Assembly: GCA_947501565.1 (NCBI GenBank)
Contig: CANMWJ010000009.1
Location: 1 to 64,000 of the forward strand
Length of the DNA: 64,000 bases
From: an uncultured Marinobacterium sp.
Lineage (GTDB): Bacteria > Pseudomonadota > Gammaproteobacteria > Pseudomonadales > Balneatricaceae
Direction: 5' to 3'
Position numbers and translations under genes: made by a program. Below are positions 11,788-20,534 of this stretch, piece after piece. The stretch's first letter is position 1; each line of letters starts with the position of its first letter. The notes beneath the pieces were generated by a model, which was not told the origin of the DNA, did not search any database, and saw nothing but the letters and a program-made list of their open reading frames with translations.

Positions 11788-12855
11788 ATGTTTGATATTC
11801 GACTAAGCCGAACAGTTCTGTTCGCACTACTCGCTGCTGTCCTGCTGCCGGAGATGGCCTTAGCCCACGGTATGTCGGAAGCGGAGAAACAAGCCATTAT
11901 CGAGGGCGGTAATATGAGCTATCTCTGGCTCGGCGCCACCCATATGCTCTCGGGTTACGACCACCTCGCCTTTGTGTTTGGCATCATCTTCTTCCTGACC
12001 AGTTTCAGGGATATCGCCAAGTATGTGACGGCGTTTACGCTGGGCCACAGTGTGACCCTGATTTTTGCTACCTATAAGGGCATTCAACTCAACTACTTCC
12101 TGATCGACGCCGTGATCGGATTAAGTGTGTGTTATATCGCCTTCTCCAATCTGGACGGCTTCCGTAAGTACCTGGGTATCCGCCCGCCTAACATGATCCT
12201 GATGATCACCGGATTGGGCCTGATCCACGGTTTCGGACTATCCACCCGTCTGCAGGAGCTGCCGCTCAACGCCGACGCCCTGCTCCTGAACATCGTCACC
12301 TTCAACCTGGGTATCGAGCTGGGTCAGCTGCTGGCACTGATTCTGATGCTGCTGGTGATCAATGTGTGGCGCAAACGCCCAAGCTTCCAGCCGTTCTCCC
12401 TCTCCGCCAACTACAGCCTGATACTGCTCGGCGCATTCCTATTCATGATGCAGATGCACGGCTACTCCCACGGCTCTGGCGAAGAGAAGACAGCTGACGC
12501 GACTGCACAGGAGGTAACGCTGACCGCTGAAGCGCAAAGCGACTGGCGCGATTCGCTGGCGATCACCATCCCGGCGCGTGGCGACCTGGAGTACAAGCTG
12601 AAGATGGATCAGGGCAAAACCCTGGAGTACAGCTGGCAAACCGGCGGTACTGAGCTGTTCTTCGACTTCCACGGCGAACCCACCGGCGACGTCAACAACT
12701 TCCAGAGCTACCGCGCCAGCAGCAGCGACAGCGCCAGCGGATCGGTGGAAACACCGTTCACCGGCACCCACGGCTGGTACTGGAAGAACAGTAGCAACGA
12801 GGCAGTGACCATCGCGCTGAAGCTGCGCGGCGACTACCAGATGATCAACAAGTAA
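11788..12855 (+). CDS. HupE/UreJ-family membrane protein with C-terminal extracytoplasmic domain
   Basis: A protein of 355 aa with a signal-like first segment ending at MALAHG, then about six transmembrane helices carrying conserved His residues (ATHMLSGYDHLAF, LGHSVTL, LIHGFGL), as in the HupE/UreJ_2 nickel/cobalt permease-like family. After the last helix and a YSHGSGEE motif there is a soluble domain of about 125 aa (residues 235-355) of beta-rich character with WYWKN near its end. This extension is not part of classic HupE. The ATG at 11788 has GGAG five bases upstream. Metal specificity cannot be read from the sequence. Confidence 0.75.
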   Translation: MFDIRLSRTVLFALLAAVLLPEMALAHGMSEAEKQAIIEGGNMSYLWLGATHMLSGYDHLAFVFGIIFFLTSFRDIAKYVTAFTLGHSVTLIFATYKGIQLNYFLIDAVIGLSVCYIAFSNLDGFRKYLGIRPPNMILMITGLGLIHGFGLSTRLQELPLNADALLLNIVTFNLGIELGQLLALILMLLVINVWRKRPSFQPFSLSANYSLILLGAFLFMMQMHGYSHGSGEEKTADATAQEVTLTAEAQSDWRDSLAITIPARGDLEYKLKMDQGKTLEYSWQTGGTELFFDFHGEPTGDVNNFQSYRASSSDSASGSVETPFTGTHGWYWKNSSNEAVTIALKLRGDYQMINK

Positions 12856-12879
12856 ACCCAATCCACCCATTTAACAGGG

Positions 12880-12911
12880 CCACACCTGCCTCTACCAACC
12901 TACGGGTGTGG
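12880..12911. other. Intergenic stem-loop in the HupE-like operon
   Basis: CCACACC (12880-12886) and GGTGTGG (12905-12911) form a perfect 7-bp stem with an 18-nt loop, between the HupE-like and DUF6488 genes. It is not followed by a T tract. It could protect or process the operon mRNA, or attenuate it. Confidence 0.35.
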
Positions 12912-12930
12912 TCACCTGGAGACTTAAAAG

Positions 12931-13266
12931 ATGAAATCTATCAAAGCGATTTTTGTATCCCTCTGCCTGATCTTTTCCGCCACCAGCGCATTTGCCGGCA
13001 GCGGCCACGCGCACGGCCCGATCGACCAGTATGCAGCTCAGATGAAAGCGGAAAGAACGGTAAGCAATATGGTGAAACGTAAGGTGCTGGACAACAGCTG
13101 GCAGGGCCTGCCGATGGCATCCATCGAGCGTACCAAACGCCGTGGTGACCTGATCTGGCTGGCGCGTTTCGACAATGAACAGGTAGCAGACAGATCCAAA
13201 CGTAAACTGTTTGTTTACCTGACCCTGACCGGTGGTTTTATTACCGCGAACTACACGGGTGAATAA
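12931..13266 (+). CDS. Exported DUF6488 family protein
   Basis: A protein of 111 aa with a clear signal peptide (cleavage after TSAFA, residue 22) and a His-containing mature N-terminus GSGHAHGP. The remainder, with LDNSWQG, a central strand and FITANYTG at the C-terminus, matches the DUF6488 layout as I recall it. A GGAG sits about nine bases before the ATG. It is the third gene of a set with the His-rich and HupE-like proteins, which suggests a periplasmic partner in metal handling; no biochemical function is known. Confidence 0.7.
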   Translation: MKSIKAIFVSLCLIFSATSAFAGSGHAHGPIDQYAAQMKAERTVSNMVKRKVLDNSWQGLPMASIERTKRRGDLIWLARFDNEQVADRSKRKLFVYLTLTGGFITANYTGE

Positions 13267-13376
13267 GGGGCGAGTTAAAGAGTAACCCCACCACCTTTCA
13301 CCTCAAGGGGAACTGATCTGTGTTGGATCTTTCCCCTTTCTGCAAAGCGAAAATATAAATCTGTTGCTCGGTGTGA

Positions 13377-14492
13377 TCAGGCGGGGATCATCTCTTCTGG
13401 TGCAGCAGTTTTGGAGGGATAGTCCTTCTCCAGATACATTTTCATGTCTGCTTTATACAACAGTTCGGTTGCACTGTGGCCATCTTCCGGATAGACCGCC
13501 ACGCCAAGACTGAACTCCACTTCGGCCTCATTAAGACCGCTGCTGATGGTGCCGGATAGACCGATACGCAAACGGTCCAGGAGTGCCTGCACGGCCACGC
13601 GGTTCTCCACCGGGTACTGAATGACAGCAAACTCATCGCCACCCAGTCGCGCGGCGATATCCAGGCGACGCAAGTTGTGCCGCAGTCGCTGACTCACCAC
13701 CTGCAGCACCTTGTCACCAAACAGGTGACCGTGGTTATCGTTGATCAGTTTGAAGTCATCCAGATCGATCAGGTAAACCGCGAAGCTTTCATGATTGCGC
13801 TCAGCCTTATCGATCAGCCGGTCCAGCTGTTCCATAAAGTGCCGCCGATTGGATAGCCCTGAAAGTTCATCGTGGTTGGCTCGGTGACGCGACACACTGA
13901 ACTCACGCACCAACATGATGATCAGCAACATACCGCTGATCATCAGCCCAAGAAAGGCGATACCCGCTGCGTTAAGGTTCTCACCCAGCGCATCCAACCC
14001 ATAGACGGAATCACGCTCATGGAAACTACGGATGTTCATCTCATGCAGCGGCTCACGATAAACTGCCAACGCTGAGATAATCTCACTGCTAACCGCTTTG
14101 TTACCTCGCTGCGGCAAAGCCTGCACCTGTTCATCAAGGCGTTTCAGCGTGTTTAGCAGACGTGAGGCCAGATCACCCGCGCCTAAAGCCGCGCGCGCAA
14201 AACCAGCTTCTGCCCCCTGCAAAACCACCTCGGTTCGGTTCCAGAGGATATCGTAGCTGACCAACAGCGCCTCTTTGTCGACTTCACCGACCGAATAAAG
14301 CTGAAGCGTATGTTCGAGGGCGATATATTCGGATTCGAGCTGATCGATCATCCACACCGCGAGCGGATACTGTTCCGACAATGTCGTGGAGGCACGATTG
14401 ATCTTAAACAGCGTATAGGCTGAGCTAAACGCAAAGATCAGCGCAACAACACTGACAGCAAGATAATCTTTACGGATCCGCGCGAACGTCAA
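13377..14492 (-). CDS. Membrane diguanylate cyclase (GGDEF)
   Basis: A 371-aa protein with one N-terminal membrane segment (about 10-30), a helical periplasmic region of about 140 residues, a second membrane segment (about 178-197) and a GGDEF domain. The active-site motif GGDEF is at residues 284-288 and the inhibitory RxxD I-site (RRLD) at 275-278, exactly five residues upstream, so it should make c-di-GMP with product inhibition. The ATG follows immediately after the stop of the gene upstream (14493), so the two are translationally coupled. The upstream periplasmic protein may be the sensory partner of the periplasmic helical domain. Confidence 0.92.
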   Translation of the reverse strand: MTFARIRKDYLAVSVVALIFAFSSAYTLFKINRASTTLSEQYPLAVWMIDQLESEYIALEHTLQLYSVGEVDKEALLVSYDILWNRTEVVLQGAEAGFARAALGAGDLASRLLNTLKRLDEQVQALPQRGNKAVSSEIISALAVYREPLHEMNIRSFHERDSVYGLDALGENLNAAGIAFLGLMISGMLLIIMLVREFSVSRHRANHDELSGLSNRRHFMEQLDRLIDKAERNHESFAVYLIDLDDFKLINDNHGHLFGDKVLQVVSQRLRHNLRRLDIAARLGGDEFAVIQYPVENRVAVQALLDRLRIGLSGTISSGLNEAEVEFSLGVAVYPEDGHSATELLYKADMKMYLEKDYPSKTAAPEEMIPA

Positions 14493-14972
14493 TTATCGAC
14501 TCTCTATGCTACGCAGCTGCCAAACCATCTGACTGTGCACCGTGGTCACATCCAACTCTGGTAACTGATCAAGCGGGAACATAATCCAGATCGGCCCCTT
14601 ATTGCGGATACGCATCGGCTTGCCGTCCATACGGGTGGCAAGAATAACCGGGTAACGCAGCATCAGTTCACTATCCAGATTGACGATATAGTCGTTCAAC
14701 GCACGGGCACGCAGGGTACCATCGAGACTCTTAAGCGATGATTGCAGTACATCTTTCAGGAGAGGACCACTAAATTCGTGACGGGATGTCCAGGGGGTTC
14801 TGGTTTTGAAACTGTGTTGTTCAAACTGGTCCAGCTGGTTCAGTGAGAAGACCTGCTCAGTTTTCCCGTCGATAACCGACAGAATCACCGAATCGCCCGC
14901 ATAGGCGGAAAGCGTTACGCCACACCAGGCCACCAAAAGCAGCACTGCCTTAATACACCGCTTAAACAACAT
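14493..14972 (-). CDS. Periplasmic molybdopterin-fold-like protein, partner of the GGDEF gene
   Basis: A 159-aa protein with a signal peptide (cleavage after LSAYA). The mature part (FKTRTPWTSRHEFSGPLLKD, LNDYIVNLD, MRIRNKGPIWIMFPLD) resembles the sulfite-oxidase-type molybdopterin-binding fold in short proteins annotated as molybdopterin-dependent oxidoreductases. The Cys that would ligate molybdenum is not evident in the mature protein, so it may be a non-catalytic binding domain. The ATG at 14972 has AGGAG about ten bases upstream. Its stop abuts the start of the diguanylate cyclase. I infer a two-gene signalling unit. Confidence 0.65.
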   Translation of the reverse strand: MLFKRCIKAVLLLVAWCGVTLSAYAGDSVILSVIDGKTEQVFSLNQLDQFEQHSFKTRTPWTSRHEFSGPLLKDVLQSSLKSLDGTLRARALNDYIVNLDSELMLRYPVILATRMDGKPMRIRNKGPIWIMFPLDQLPELDVTTVHSQMVWQLRSIESR

Positions 14973-15504
14973 CACCAGACGTCTCCTACGCGAACAATCA
15001 TTCAACTATGCACAGCCAGAATTGTTCTTGTATAGCTATTCAAACAAAATTCATGATTAATAGTTACACAAAATCCAGTATTTACAAGGCGCTACAGAGA
15101 TAGAATTCAAACAAATAATTCACACACATAGAATATGCTTATAACGTTGCAGTGCTGCACTGCCTCACCTCCCCCTTCCACTCTCTGTAGAACTATTGAC
15201 CGTACGCCTGTACAAAGGCGTTTTATTCCTAAGCTATCGCAAGGGTGGCGAAGCCAATAAGCGCTAAGTGTGACTCGGTGCCCGGATCAGGCTACGGCAG
15301 CCGCTATGGCGGGAAGCATCTGGCAGCAGATCACAAGGCGGGTATTGAGCGGAAAAAGACAAAATAGCTAATCAAAACGCCAGTTCTTCTGCGTCCTGAC
15401 GCTCGCTCGGCCTGTAGGTTGTGATGGGCAACGCGACTTCAACACGAGAGGCCTTCACTGGCTAAATGTTGGGAGTCGCTTCGCTCGTCGCCAACCTACG
15501 TTTA
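14973..15504. other. 532-bp intergenic region with one REP copy
   Basis: AT-rich around 15010-15150, where the promoter of the minus-strand MoCo-like/GGDEF pair should lie. Then comes a GC-richer stretch with a degenerate REP half (15413-15435) and a clean REP copy (15467-15499). No reading frame or RNA gene is supported. Confidence 0.4.
15467..15499 (-). repeat. REP-like palindrome (type A)
   Basis: This copy reads TGTTGGGAGTCGCTTCG then CTCGTCGCCAACCTAC on the plus strand, i.e. the reverse of the GTAGGTTGGC form. It lies 6 bp after the stop of the SGNH hydrolase gene. Confidence 0.8.
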
Positions 15505-16107
15505 TTAGGTATGAGCAGTCCACGCATCCCAGTTAAGAACATACTCGGCCAGCAGGGAGTAACCACCGGAGCGCGGATGTGCGCCGTCATTTGACGCGAC
15601 TTCCGCACGCCACAACAGGTCATCGATAAGCCATTCTGCGACTGAGAGGTAAGGTACGGCCAGCTCATCGCACAGAACCCCAAATGCCTTATCCAATTCA
15701 GTGATTCTGGTGTTCTGATCATCATCAGCAATCGGTGGAGGACCGACCATGACAACCATGTGCTTTTGCTGCACATGGGTAATAATCGCACGGGCGTTCT
15801 CTAAGCTTTGCTCTGGCGCAACACGCAGTTGACCATCTTCAACGGTGGTGTCGTTTACCCCGAATGACAGCACAACCAGAGTGTCGAAATCCCCCTGAAG
15901 TCGTGCGGTCATCTCCTGCCCTACCCGACGACGAATGTCCTCGGTCGTATCCCGGCGGATTCCCAGGTTGTAAAAGGTGATCTCCAGTAACGGATCTTTG
16001 CGCTCTAATTCAGCACAAACACGCCCGGTCCAGCCCAGTTTGGTTTCATCGCCGGTACCATTCACAAAGGAATCACCGATAAAGCAGATACGCAGGTCTT
16101 GGTTCAT
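15505..16107 (-). CDS. SGNH/GDSL-family hydrolase
   Basis: A cytoplasmic-looking esterase/lipase-like protein of 200 aa. Block I is GDSF with the nucleophile Ser at residue 13, block III is GVND (FGVNDT), and block V is DGAHP with the catalytic Asp and His. All SGNH residues appear intact. No signal peptide is present. It is the last gene of a putative three-gene minus-strand operon, 30 bp after the FkbM methyltransferase gene. The substrate is unknown; acyl esters of lipids or small molecules are typical for the family. Confidence 0.85.
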   Translation of the reverse strand: MNQDLRICFIGDSFVNGTGDETKLGWTGRVCAELERKDPLLEITFYNLGIRRDTTEDIRRRVGQEMTARLQGDFDTLVVLSFGVNDTTVEDGQLRVAPEQSLENARAIITHVQQKHMVVMVGPPPIADDDQNTRITELDKAFGVLCDELAVPYLSVAEWLIDDLLWRAEVASNDGAHPRSGGYSLLAEYVLNWDAWTAHT

Positions 16108-16137
16108 AACGATTTTGTTCGTCCGTGAAGGTTAAAG

Positions 16138-16866
16138 TCAGTCTTTGCGGTAAGCGTAAACCATGATGTCCTGAAAGGACTTCTGCGCTACAGGCCGTTT
16201 CAGGCGAGCGGATATCTGGTAACCGAAACCCGCCTCTTCCAGCAACCGTAAAAGGTGGGAGAAACCGTAGCGCTCGACATCAATGTGGTGGTGATATTCG
16301 ATCGCCATCTGCTGGATAAGCTTGATTTTTCCGCTGTCCCGCAAATCGGTCAGGACATCCAACTCCATACCTTCGATATCCAGTTTCAGGTAATCAACGT
16401 CTCGTTCGATGAAACTGGAGAGCTGTTCTGCCCGCACCGTTTTACTGGTGGAACTGATCCGTCCCGCCAGTGCACTGACCGTCAAAGCCCCCGGCTTATT
16501 GGGATTAAAATAGATATCGAGCGATCCCGTCGTTTTTGCCAGTGCACAGGGATGGGCGGTTACCCCTTGCAGACCGTTCTGCTCAATATTGCGGCTTAAG
16601 CAGGCAAACGCAGCAGCATCCGGTTCAAAGGCAACGATCTCCGCGTGCGGGAAACGCTTTTTGAAGTAGAGCGTCGCGAGTCCAATATTCGCCCCACAAT
16701 CGATTATCAGAGGATCAGCTTTAGCAGACTCAAAACGATACTCCTGATCGACAAAGATCTCTTTATACGCAAAGAGAAAACTCTCCACTGCGGTCGATTT
16801 AATCTGAAAACCGTCTGCAGTGAAGGTTCCTGTGGACGCATCGTAAGGAAACTGGAATTCCTTCAT
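16138..16866 (-). CDS. FkbM-family SAM-dependent methyltransferase
   Basis: A protein of 242 aa with the Rossmann SAM-binding motif IIDCGANIGLATLYF (about residues 53-67), then an acidic motif VAFEPD and the FkbM-type block DYLKLDIEGMELDVL (about 158-172). FkbM enzymes methylate hydroxyl or other groups on sugars, polyketides or lipids. No membrane segment is present. It is the middle gene of the DUF6765-FkbM-SGNH group, which suggests a shared, still unknown, small-molecule or surface modification. Confidence 0.85.
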   Translation of the reverse strand: MKEFQFPYDASTGTFTADGFQIKSTAVESFLFAYKEIFVDQEYRFESAKADPLIIDCGANIGLATLYFKKRFPHAEIVAFEPDAAAFACLSRNIEQNGLQGVTAHPCALAKTTGSLDIYFNPNKPGALTVSALAGRISSTSKTVRAEQLSSFIERDVDYLKLDIEGMELDVLTDLRDSGKIKLIQQMAIEYHHHIDVERYGFSHLLRLLEEAGFGYQISARLKRPVAQKSFQDIMVYAYRKD

Positions 16867-16932
16867 CGTTCTGACTTTTCCCTTAATCGGATATATGGAG
16901 GACGGTCACGACAAAACCGCCACAAAGTTCAT

Positions 16933-17982
16933 CTAACGCACGACCAAACCGTGCTCTGGCAGTAGGTCACGCAATACATAGGTGCGATGCACTGCTGCGG
17001 CCTGCAGGAACCTGAAGCTATCTGTTTCCAGCGCATCAGCAGAGTTGGTTCGGTACTGGAAGTTCTCCAGTTCCGCAGACCAAAGTTTTGCATCGTAATC
17101 ACGAATACTTTCCTGATATCCAAAGAGATCACCAGATTGAGCTGCGTTCTGCCAGGCTTCAATCCGGGTCTCACAATCTCCTTTAACCGCCAGTACCGCT
17201 GCAACCCTATCCCTGATCTCGCCAAATGGGCGACCTGGGTGGTCACTGAACTGTGCGTTTGAGGCTATTTGGCTGAAGACTCCATGCAGTTTCTCACATC
17301 CTTCCAGAAAGGTGGCCGGATTATCGCGGTTGATCTCCTCACCTCGATAATTGGTGATGCGCCAACGTAGATAAGGCCTGTCCGGATAGGTATGCACCGC
17401 GCCGTGCCCCAAACCTTTACCGATGATCCGTGCAGCATCCCGCTCAATCCGCTCCATAAACCGGCGAAACTTGCGTTGGATATAACCCAGAATATCGCCC
17501 GGCAACTGCTGATCCAGCTGGATATGCTCTGGATCGATCTTATTAAGGTCGGATGATATGCCGGAAAAACCGTAGTGACTGAATGTATCAGCGTATACAT
17601 GAGCCGCCAGGCCGATCAGATGAATTCCGTATGGTTTATCCAGCTGATTCAGGTGATGGTCGAGCATTTGCCGGGCGATATCACTGTCTTTTCGACAGAT
17701 CAGACGCTCTTCGTAGCTATCACCTTCGTTGCCCGGCAGGAAGTGAAACGGCACCCAAACCAGGCGCTGGTCCACTTCAGATAAGTTCTCTTTATCTATC
17801 GAATGGTGAGCTGTTTCGGTGATATGGAGATGTCCGGCGTCCAGCGCGAATAACGGATCCCAATCGTACGCGTTATCGTCCACATACTGAGCAGCGTAAG
17901 CGATAACCTCGGCTACTTCCCTCTTTAAACCCGCTGCACGGGCCATGGCATAGGTGCCGTAGTAGTGCATATCCACTTGCAT
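16933..17982 (-). CDS. DUF6765 family protein (zinc phospholipase C-like fold)
   Basis: A protein of 349 aa that opens MQVDMHYYGTYAMARAAG and has repeated His/Asp clusters in helical contexts (QYVDDNAYDW, ETAHHS, LGLAAHVYADTFSHYGFSG at about 136-154). The pattern resembles the metal-site layout of all-helical zinc-dependent phospholipase C/S1-P1-like proteins and the DUF6765 family. No signal peptide is evident, so a cytoplasmic role is likely. It is first in the putative operon with FkbM and SGNH genes (66 bp then 30 bp gaps). Activity is unproven. Confidence 0.7.
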   Translation of the reverse strand: MQVDMHYYGTYAMARAAGLKREVAEVIAYAAQYVDDNAYDWDPLFALDAGHLHITETAHHSIDKENLSEVDQRLVWVPFHFLPGNEGDSYEERLICRKDSDIARQMLDHHLNQLDKPYGIHLIGLAAHVYADTFSHYGFSGISSDLNKIDPEHIQLDQQLPGDILGYIQRKFRRFMERIERDAARIIGKGLGHGAVHTYPDRPYLRWRITNYRGEEINRDNPATFLEGCEKLHGVFSQIASNAQFSDHPGRPFGEIRDRVAAVLAVKGDCETRIEAWQNAAQSGDLFGYQESIRDYDAKLWSAELENFQYRTNSADALETDSFRFLQAAAVHRTYVLRDLLPEHGLVVR

Positions 17983-18153
17983 CGTAATAATCCCTTATTG
18001 CGTTAATCCATGAGATGAGCTGATCAGCTACTGACCATAACTTGACCCGGAGGTCGGTGGCAAATCCAGCCGTTAATCCAATTATCCTGTTCAAGATGCA
18101 GGCAATGTATAACTTAACCCGATAGACTAGCGGCCCTGCCTGGGAGTTCTCCG

Positions 18154-18741
18154 ATGTCCGTAATTCTGGCCATGTGCCTCTTTTCCCTCTCTATGTCTAT
18201 CTCACCGGGTCCGGTGAATCTGATAACCCTAACAACCGGTGTGAATCATGGCGTGCGCAAAGCGATGCCCTTTGTTTCCGGCGCCACCCTCGGTTTCACA
18301 CTGCTTTTGCTATTCGTGGGATTGGGCGTCGGCCTGCTCGCGGCAGAGAATACCGAGCTGATGCAGCTGCTTGGATACATAGGCACCGGCTTTATCTGTT
18401 ACATGGGCTTCAAAATCGCCACCGCTAAGCCCGAGCTGAACTTGGCTGCAGAACAGCACCCCTCTTTCGTTCAGGGTTTTCTGCTGCAGTGGCTCAATCC
18501 CAAAGCCTAGTTCGCCTGCCTGGCAGGTGTGTCTGCGTTTAATCTGTCCGGGCAGTACAGCGCACTCTTTATGTTCACCGGGTTGTACTTCATGATCTGT
18601 TACGCATCGATAAGCAGTTGGGCGGTGCTTGGCTCGCGGATTAGCTGGCTGCTAGCAGATAAGAGCAATCTGATGATCTTTAACCGTGTGATGGGTGGAA
18701 CATTGATCGCGGTTGCGATGTACCTTTCGTACCTGCAATAA
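18154..18741 (+). pseudogene. LysE/RhtB-family amino-acid exporter interrupted by an amber codon
   Basis: The frame encodes a standard 195-codon LysE-type exporter (SPGPVNLIT motif near the N-terminus, about six membrane segments) except for TAG at 18508-18510, codon 119. It follows NPKA, where the family normally has Trp (NPKAW). TGG to TAG is a single base change. Reading continues in the same frame to 18741 with typical C-terminal helices and no other stop, so the mutation looks recent. It could be a sequencing error or a strain-specific loss. A terminator follows at 18815. Confidence 0.88.
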
Positions 18742-18764
18742 GGATTTTAGAAAGAGGGATTTTC

Positions 18765-18793
18765 TGGGTGTCGCTGCGCTCGACCCAGCCTAC
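18765..18793 (-). repeat. REP-like palindrome (variant)
   Basis: CTGGGTGTCGCTGCGCT then CGACCCAGCCTAC: same architecture as the other REP copies, but with the variant arms GGGT/ACCC. It lies just after the LysE pseudogene. Confidence 0.6.
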
Positions 18794-18814
18794 TAGTACA
18801 TTTCAGAAATAAAC

Positions 18815-18840
18815 AAGGCCATCGTATAAGGTGGCCTTTT
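18815..18840 (+). terminator. Rho-independent terminator of the LysE pseudogene
   Basis: AAGGCCATC (18815-18823) pairs with GGTGGCCTT (18830-18838) around a 6-nt loop, including one G-T pair, and runs into TTTT on the plus strand. The region 18841-19034 beyond it holds another imperfect dyad (AACGCCG...CGGCGTT, about 18909-18935), which may end the convergent dehydrogenase transcript. Confidence 0.7.
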
Positions 18841-19034
18841 GCTGTTTAGCGCGATTCGGCGGGATACGTGGTTTGACCGCGGCAAGCCTCCACATCGGAC
18901 TGAGTACAACGCCGTCGATCAGCCGAGACATCGGCGTTCCTGTGCATCATCCTCTGCTCCTGATGCTGAAAGATATCCCAGGTCATAAGCGTGTCGTTGT
19001 TATTTTTGTACGCACTTCCCATGACGATCCTCGC

Positions 19035-20399
19035 TTAAGCGATCCAGACAGATTTGCTGTTGCAGAACTCACGGATACCGTTGACGCCCAGCTCGCGGCC
19101 CAGGCCAGAGGCTTTGGTGCCACCAAACGGCATACGGATGTCACTGGCAACCTGTGCGTTCACAAAACCGCTGCCCACGTCCAGCTGTCGCAGGACCGCT
19201 TCGCCCTTCTCCAGATCCTGGGTCCAGACGCTGGCGCCCAGACCGAAGCGGGTCGCATTAGCTTGAGCGATCGCATCGGCCTCATCACGAACAGCTACTA
19301 CGGCGGCAACCGGCCCGAAGATCTCTTCGTTGAAGGCGGTCATACCCAGCTTGACGTTATCCAGCACCGATGGCGCATAAAAGTAACCGTCGCCATCCAC
19401 TACTTCACAACCGGTCAGCGCACGGGCACCTTCAGCAATCGACTGCTGTACCTGCTCATGTACTTTGTCGCGCAGATCAGCACGTGCCATTGGAGCCAGC
19501 GTGGTGGCAGCATCCAGAGGATTACCGGTTTTCAGGGCACGGGTACGTTCAACCAGCAGCTCGGTAAACTCCTTCATGCGGCTTGGCACCACCAGAAAAC
19601 GTTTGGAGGCGATACAGATCTGACCGGCGTTGCTGAAACGGGCACGCATCGCCACATCCATCGCCGCCTCAATGTCAGCATCGTCCAATACGATCAGCGG
19701 ATCGGACCCACCCAGTTCCAGAACCGCTTTCTTCAGGTTCTGACCAGCAAGTGCCGCGATCTGACGGCCCGCGCCTTCGCTGCCAGTAAAGGCAACACCG
19801 TTTACGCGGTGATCGGCGATCACTTTTGCAGCCTGATCCACGGAGATGGTCAGTTCCAGCATCAGCCCTTTGGGCGCACCGGCGTCACGCATCAGCGTTT
19901 CCACCAGCTTGGCGCAGCGTGGAACGTTGGGCGCGTGTTTCAGCACGATGCCGTTACCCGCCATCAGCGCAGGTACCATGCAACGGAACGCCTGCCACAG
20001 CGGGAAGTTCCACGGCATGATCGCGAGAATCAGGCCCAGCGGCTCGTAGGTCACCAGACTGCGACGGGCCGGGGTTTCGATCAGGTCATCCTGCAGCATC
20101 GCTTCAGCATTGTCGGCATAGTAGTGACACGCCAATGCACATTTATCGACTTCACCCAGCGCTTCCGATAGCAACTTACCCATCTCCAGCGAGATGGTTT
20201 CCGCCAGCTTCTGGCGACGTTCGGTGATCAGGTTGCCCAGTGAATAAAGCAGCTTGGCACGCTCGCCGAAGGTGGTGTAACGCCAAGCTTCAGCAGCTTC
20301 TGATACGATGCTCAGACGCTGTTCCAACTGGTCATCGGAAAGGAAATCGAACTGCTCGATCAGTTCGCCGGTTGCAGGATTACGCGTTTCAAAATTCAA
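19035..20399 (-). CDS. sad: NAD(P)-dependent succinate-semialdehyde dehydrogenase-like ALDH (Sad/YneI type)
   Basis: A cytoplasmic aldehyde dehydrogenase of 454 aa, which would oxidise succinate semialdehyde or a related aldehyde to the acid. The general base E228 (LELGGSDP) and nucleophile C262 (NAGQICIASKRF) are in place, as are PWNFPLWQ and FNEEIFGPVAAV. Length and the shortened N-terminus fit the YneI/Sad group rather than GabD. The start is TTG at 20399, with AAGGAG seven bases upstream; no ATG is nearby. It is followed by a gap and lies downstream of soeC on the same strand. The exact aldehyde is inferred from family. Confidence 0.85.
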   Translation of the reverse strand: MNFETRNPATGELIEQFDFLSDDQLEQRLSIVSEAAEAWRYTTFGERAKLLYSLGNLITERRQKLAETISLEMGKLLSEALGEVDKCALACHYYADNAEAMLQDDLIETPARRSLVTYEPLGLILAIMPWNFPLWQAFRCMVPALMAGNGIVLKHAPNVPRCAKLVETLMRDAGAPKGLMLELTISVDQAAKVIADHRVNGVAFTGSEGAGRQIAALAGQNLKKAVLELGGSDPLIVLDDADIEAAMDVAMRARFSNAGQICIASKRFLVVPSRMKEFTELLVERTRALKTGNPLDAATTLAPMARADLRDKVHEQVQQSIAEGARALTGCEVVDGDGYFYAPSVLDNVKLGMTAFNEEIFGPVAAVVAVRDEADAIAQANATRFGLGASVWTQDLEKGEAVLRQLDVGSGFVNAQVASDIRMPFGGTKASGLGRELGVNGIREFCNSKSVWIA

Positions 20400-20534
20400 G
20401 ATCTTGCTCCTTCCTACGCTGCATCAAAACGAAACCGTGGATGCAGGCCAAAACGTAAAAAGCGCCGGGTCAGGTAAACGAAGTGATGTTCCCCAAGCCA
20501 GCGCTCTAGTTTGTGCTTTGTCTTACTTCAGATA

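Noticed and set aside
18508-18510. Amber codon in LysE as programmed recoding (for example pyrrolysine)
   Set aside because: No PylT/PylS evidence and the family position is a plain tryptophan; a nonsense mutation is simpler.
18831-20171. 446-aa open frame antisense to the aldehyde dehydrogenase
   Set aside because: The opposite strand encodes a complete ALDH with catalytic residues; the plus-strand translation is His/Gln/Thr-rich with no family pattern.
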